This document shows, in pieces, positions 46,225-47,500 of a DNA stretch of 47,500 bases (the stretch's first letter is position 1; every line of letters starts with the position of its first letter). Made by a program: the position numbers and the translations under genes. Below the pieces are notes generated by a model. The model did no database searches. It had not been told where the DNA came from and saw nothing but the letters and a program-made list of their open reading frames with translations. The DNA lies in the IMG/VR virus record IMGVR_UViG_3300045996_002286, positions 1 through 47,500 of that record; one strand, 5' to 3'. This DNA is from a virus.

Positions 46225-47500
46225 ATGCGCATCGCCAGCATCCCCTCTCTCCCTAGCTTTGGCGGCGGCGTGGCGAGTATCGCGAACCCGCTGGCCGCCA
46301 ACCGCTCCTTGCTGCTGCGCGCCGTCTCCTACAACGGCGCGGGCACGATCTATGACGAGAGCGGGAACGGGAACAATGCCCAGGTGGGCTCGACAACGGG
46401 CGCGGACGCCAACGATCCGACGTGGGTGTATCAATCCGATCACCTGCGCGGGCTGTACCATCCGGGGCTGATTAACAACTCGGCCAGTTCCCCCGCCAAT
46501 GCCGCCGTCAGGATCACCGGGGCGCTGGACCTGCGCTGGTATGGCTGGCTGTCGGATTGGACCCCTGGCGCTCGGATGGCGCTGCTGGCTCGCTACACCA
46601 CCACCGGCAATCAGCGTTGCTATGCAATGACCATCGCCACCAGTGGGCGGCCCGAACTGTTCTACAGCCTCGACGGCACGGTTGGGCTGTCTGCTGTGGC
46701 GCCCGAAATGCCGGTAATTGCCGACCGTGCCGCGATGGGCATCCGGGTGACGCGGGATCCCACTACCGGGGAAATCCAGTTCTACACCTCCTCTGATTTC
46801 GTGACGTGGACCGCGTTGGGCGCGGCGGGCGTGGGGACGACCGGGGAACTTTTCGACAGCGCAACCGCGCCGGTTGAGATCGGTATCCACACGCTCACCA
46901 CCCTGCCGCTCAACGGCGTGACGTACCGGGCGCAGATTTACAACGGCATCGGCGGCACGCTGGCCTATGATGCCGATTTCACCGACCCCGCCGTGTTCAC
47001 GTCCCCCTTCGCCAGCTTCGCGGAGAAATCGGTCAACGCGGCCACCGTCACCATCAACCGCGCGGCGAGCGGCAAGCGGGCCTCGGCGGTAGACCGCCCG
47101 CTCCTGATCTTCGGCTCGGACGACTACCTGGAAGTCGCGGACAACGCGAACCTCGACTTCGCGGCTGCGGACCCCTTCACCCTCTGCCTGCTGCTCCGGA
47201 TGCCTGGCATCCCCACCGGCACCCAGGTGATCGCAGCGAAGACGGCGGCTCTGGCCGCTGCTTCTGCGGGCTGGGCGGCCTATCTGGGCAGCGACGGGAA
47301 GCTCAATTTCCGCATCAAAGACGGCACGAACGTTACGACCATCACCACTGCCGCCGCGCTCACTCCCGGTGTTCTTCATCGCCTCGCCTGCGTGCGAGAC
47401 GTGGCCGGGGATCGGATTTACATCGTCCGCGATGGCGTGCGCGAAACCCCCGTCACCGACGCGACCACCGGCAGCCTGGCGAATGCGGAAGCGCTGCGCG
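46225..47500 (+). CDS. LamG-domain tail protein, 3' end outside the window
   Basis: At least 425 residues; the frame is open at the end of the window. Two concanavalin/LamG-like domains are visible: residues about 30-250 (starting with YDESGNGNNAQVG, the usual entry to such domains) and about 280-425 (LIFGSDDYLEVADNANLDF, QVIAAKTAALAA, GVLHRLACVRD). Such domains bind sugars and are common in phage receptor-binding proteins. It may continue in, or lie just upstream of, the sialidase-like gene at the left end if the genome is circular. Joining the two ends directly is out of frame, so at least some sequence is missing. Confidence 0.7.
   Translation, partial: MRIASIPSLPSFGGGVASIANPLAANRSLLLRAVSYNGAGTIYDESGNGNNAQVGSTTGADANDPTWVYQSDHLRGLYHPGLINNSASSPANAAVRITGALDLRWYGWLSDWTPGARMALLARYTTTGNQRCYAMTIATSGRPELFYSLDGTVGLSAVAPEMPVIADRAAMGIRVTRDPTTGEIQFYTSSDFVTWTALGAAGVGTTGELFDSATAPVEIGIHTLTTLPLNGVTYRAQIYNGIGGTLAYDADFTDPAVFTSPFASFAEKSVNAATVTINRAASGKRASAVDRPLLIFGSDDYLEVADNANLDFAAADPFTLCLLLRMPGIPTGTQVIAAKTAALAAASAGWAAYLGSDGKLNFRIKDGTNVTTITTAAALTPGVLHRLACVRDVAGDRIYIVRDGVRETPVTDATTGSLANAEALR

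Noticed and set aside
46120-47379. 419-codon reverse-strand open frame opposite the LamG gene
   Set aside because: The plus strand has clear LamG-like domains; the antisense product is low-complexity Arg/Gly-rich.
1-47500. CRISPR array, insertion sequence or rRNA
   Set aside because: No regular direct-repeat/spacer series, no transposase and no rRNA-like sequence was seen.

Overview
The window carries most of the genome of a tailed, temperate bacteriophage of podovirus-like build. No host housekeeping gene is visible. The DNA is GC-rich with strong GGAGG-type ribosome binding sites, and most genes overlap their neighbour by 1 to 4 bases (ATGA, GTGA, TAATG). The host is therefore probably a GC-rich bacterium, but the sequence does not identify it. 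Head and packaging genes lie at the right end and tail genes at the left end, so the window looks like an opened circular or circularly permuted genome cut inside the receptor-binding tail genes.

Layout. (1) 1-15484, plus strand: tail and ejection module with a sialidase-like tail protein, fibre-like proteins, a head-tail adaptor, a large beta-rich tail nozzle-like protein, two putative ejection proteins and a 2116-residue polyvalent ejection protein with an M15-type peptidase domain, a HEIGH metallopeptidase motif and an LPD38-like C-terminus. (2) 15481-17072: accessory genes including a membrane acyltransferase-3 likely to modify the host surface, closed by a perfect terminator. (3) 17085-20030, minus strand: small hypothetical genes, a complete tyrosine integrase and a repressor. 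(4) 20031-20192: a divergent lysis-lysogeny switch with three copies of the operator CAACA-N3-TGTTG. (5) 20193-32248, plus strand: one long early operon with a Cro-like protein, many small proteins, DUF2303, a Rad52-like annealing protein, a DnaB-N/RecA-type helicase fusion, a DnaQ-like exonuclease, a RusA-like resolvase, a DNA methyltransferase, a DUF3850 protein and a PolX-like nucleotidyltransferase. It ends at two tandem terminators. (6) 32546-36196: small membrane proteins, holin candidates and an Amidase_2 endolysin, interrupted by a reverse-strand two-gene cassette with its own near-consensus promoter. (7) 36203-47500: terminase small and large subunits, portal, scaffold, major capsid protein, head-completion and decoration candidates, and the start of a LamG-domain tail protein that runs off the right end.

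How it works together. The repressor and the Cro-like protein compete for the three operators. When the early operon is on, the annealing protein, helicase, exonuclease, resolvase and nucleotidyltransferase replicate and recombine the DNA. The late genes package it through TerS/TerL and the portal, and the amidase with membrane proteins lyses the cell. The acyltransferase and the reverse-strand cassette at 33393-34039 are the best candidates for genes expressed in the lysogen.

The most unusual items are the three-operator switch, the palindrome-in-promoter cassette, a tRNA-like element with a 12-base anticodon loop (24459-24535), a roughly 200-base structured intergenic region ahead of the scaffold gene (41865-42082), inverted 9-bp-period repeat clusters inside the helicase gene (27208-27381), and a dispersed family of three small paralogous proteins.
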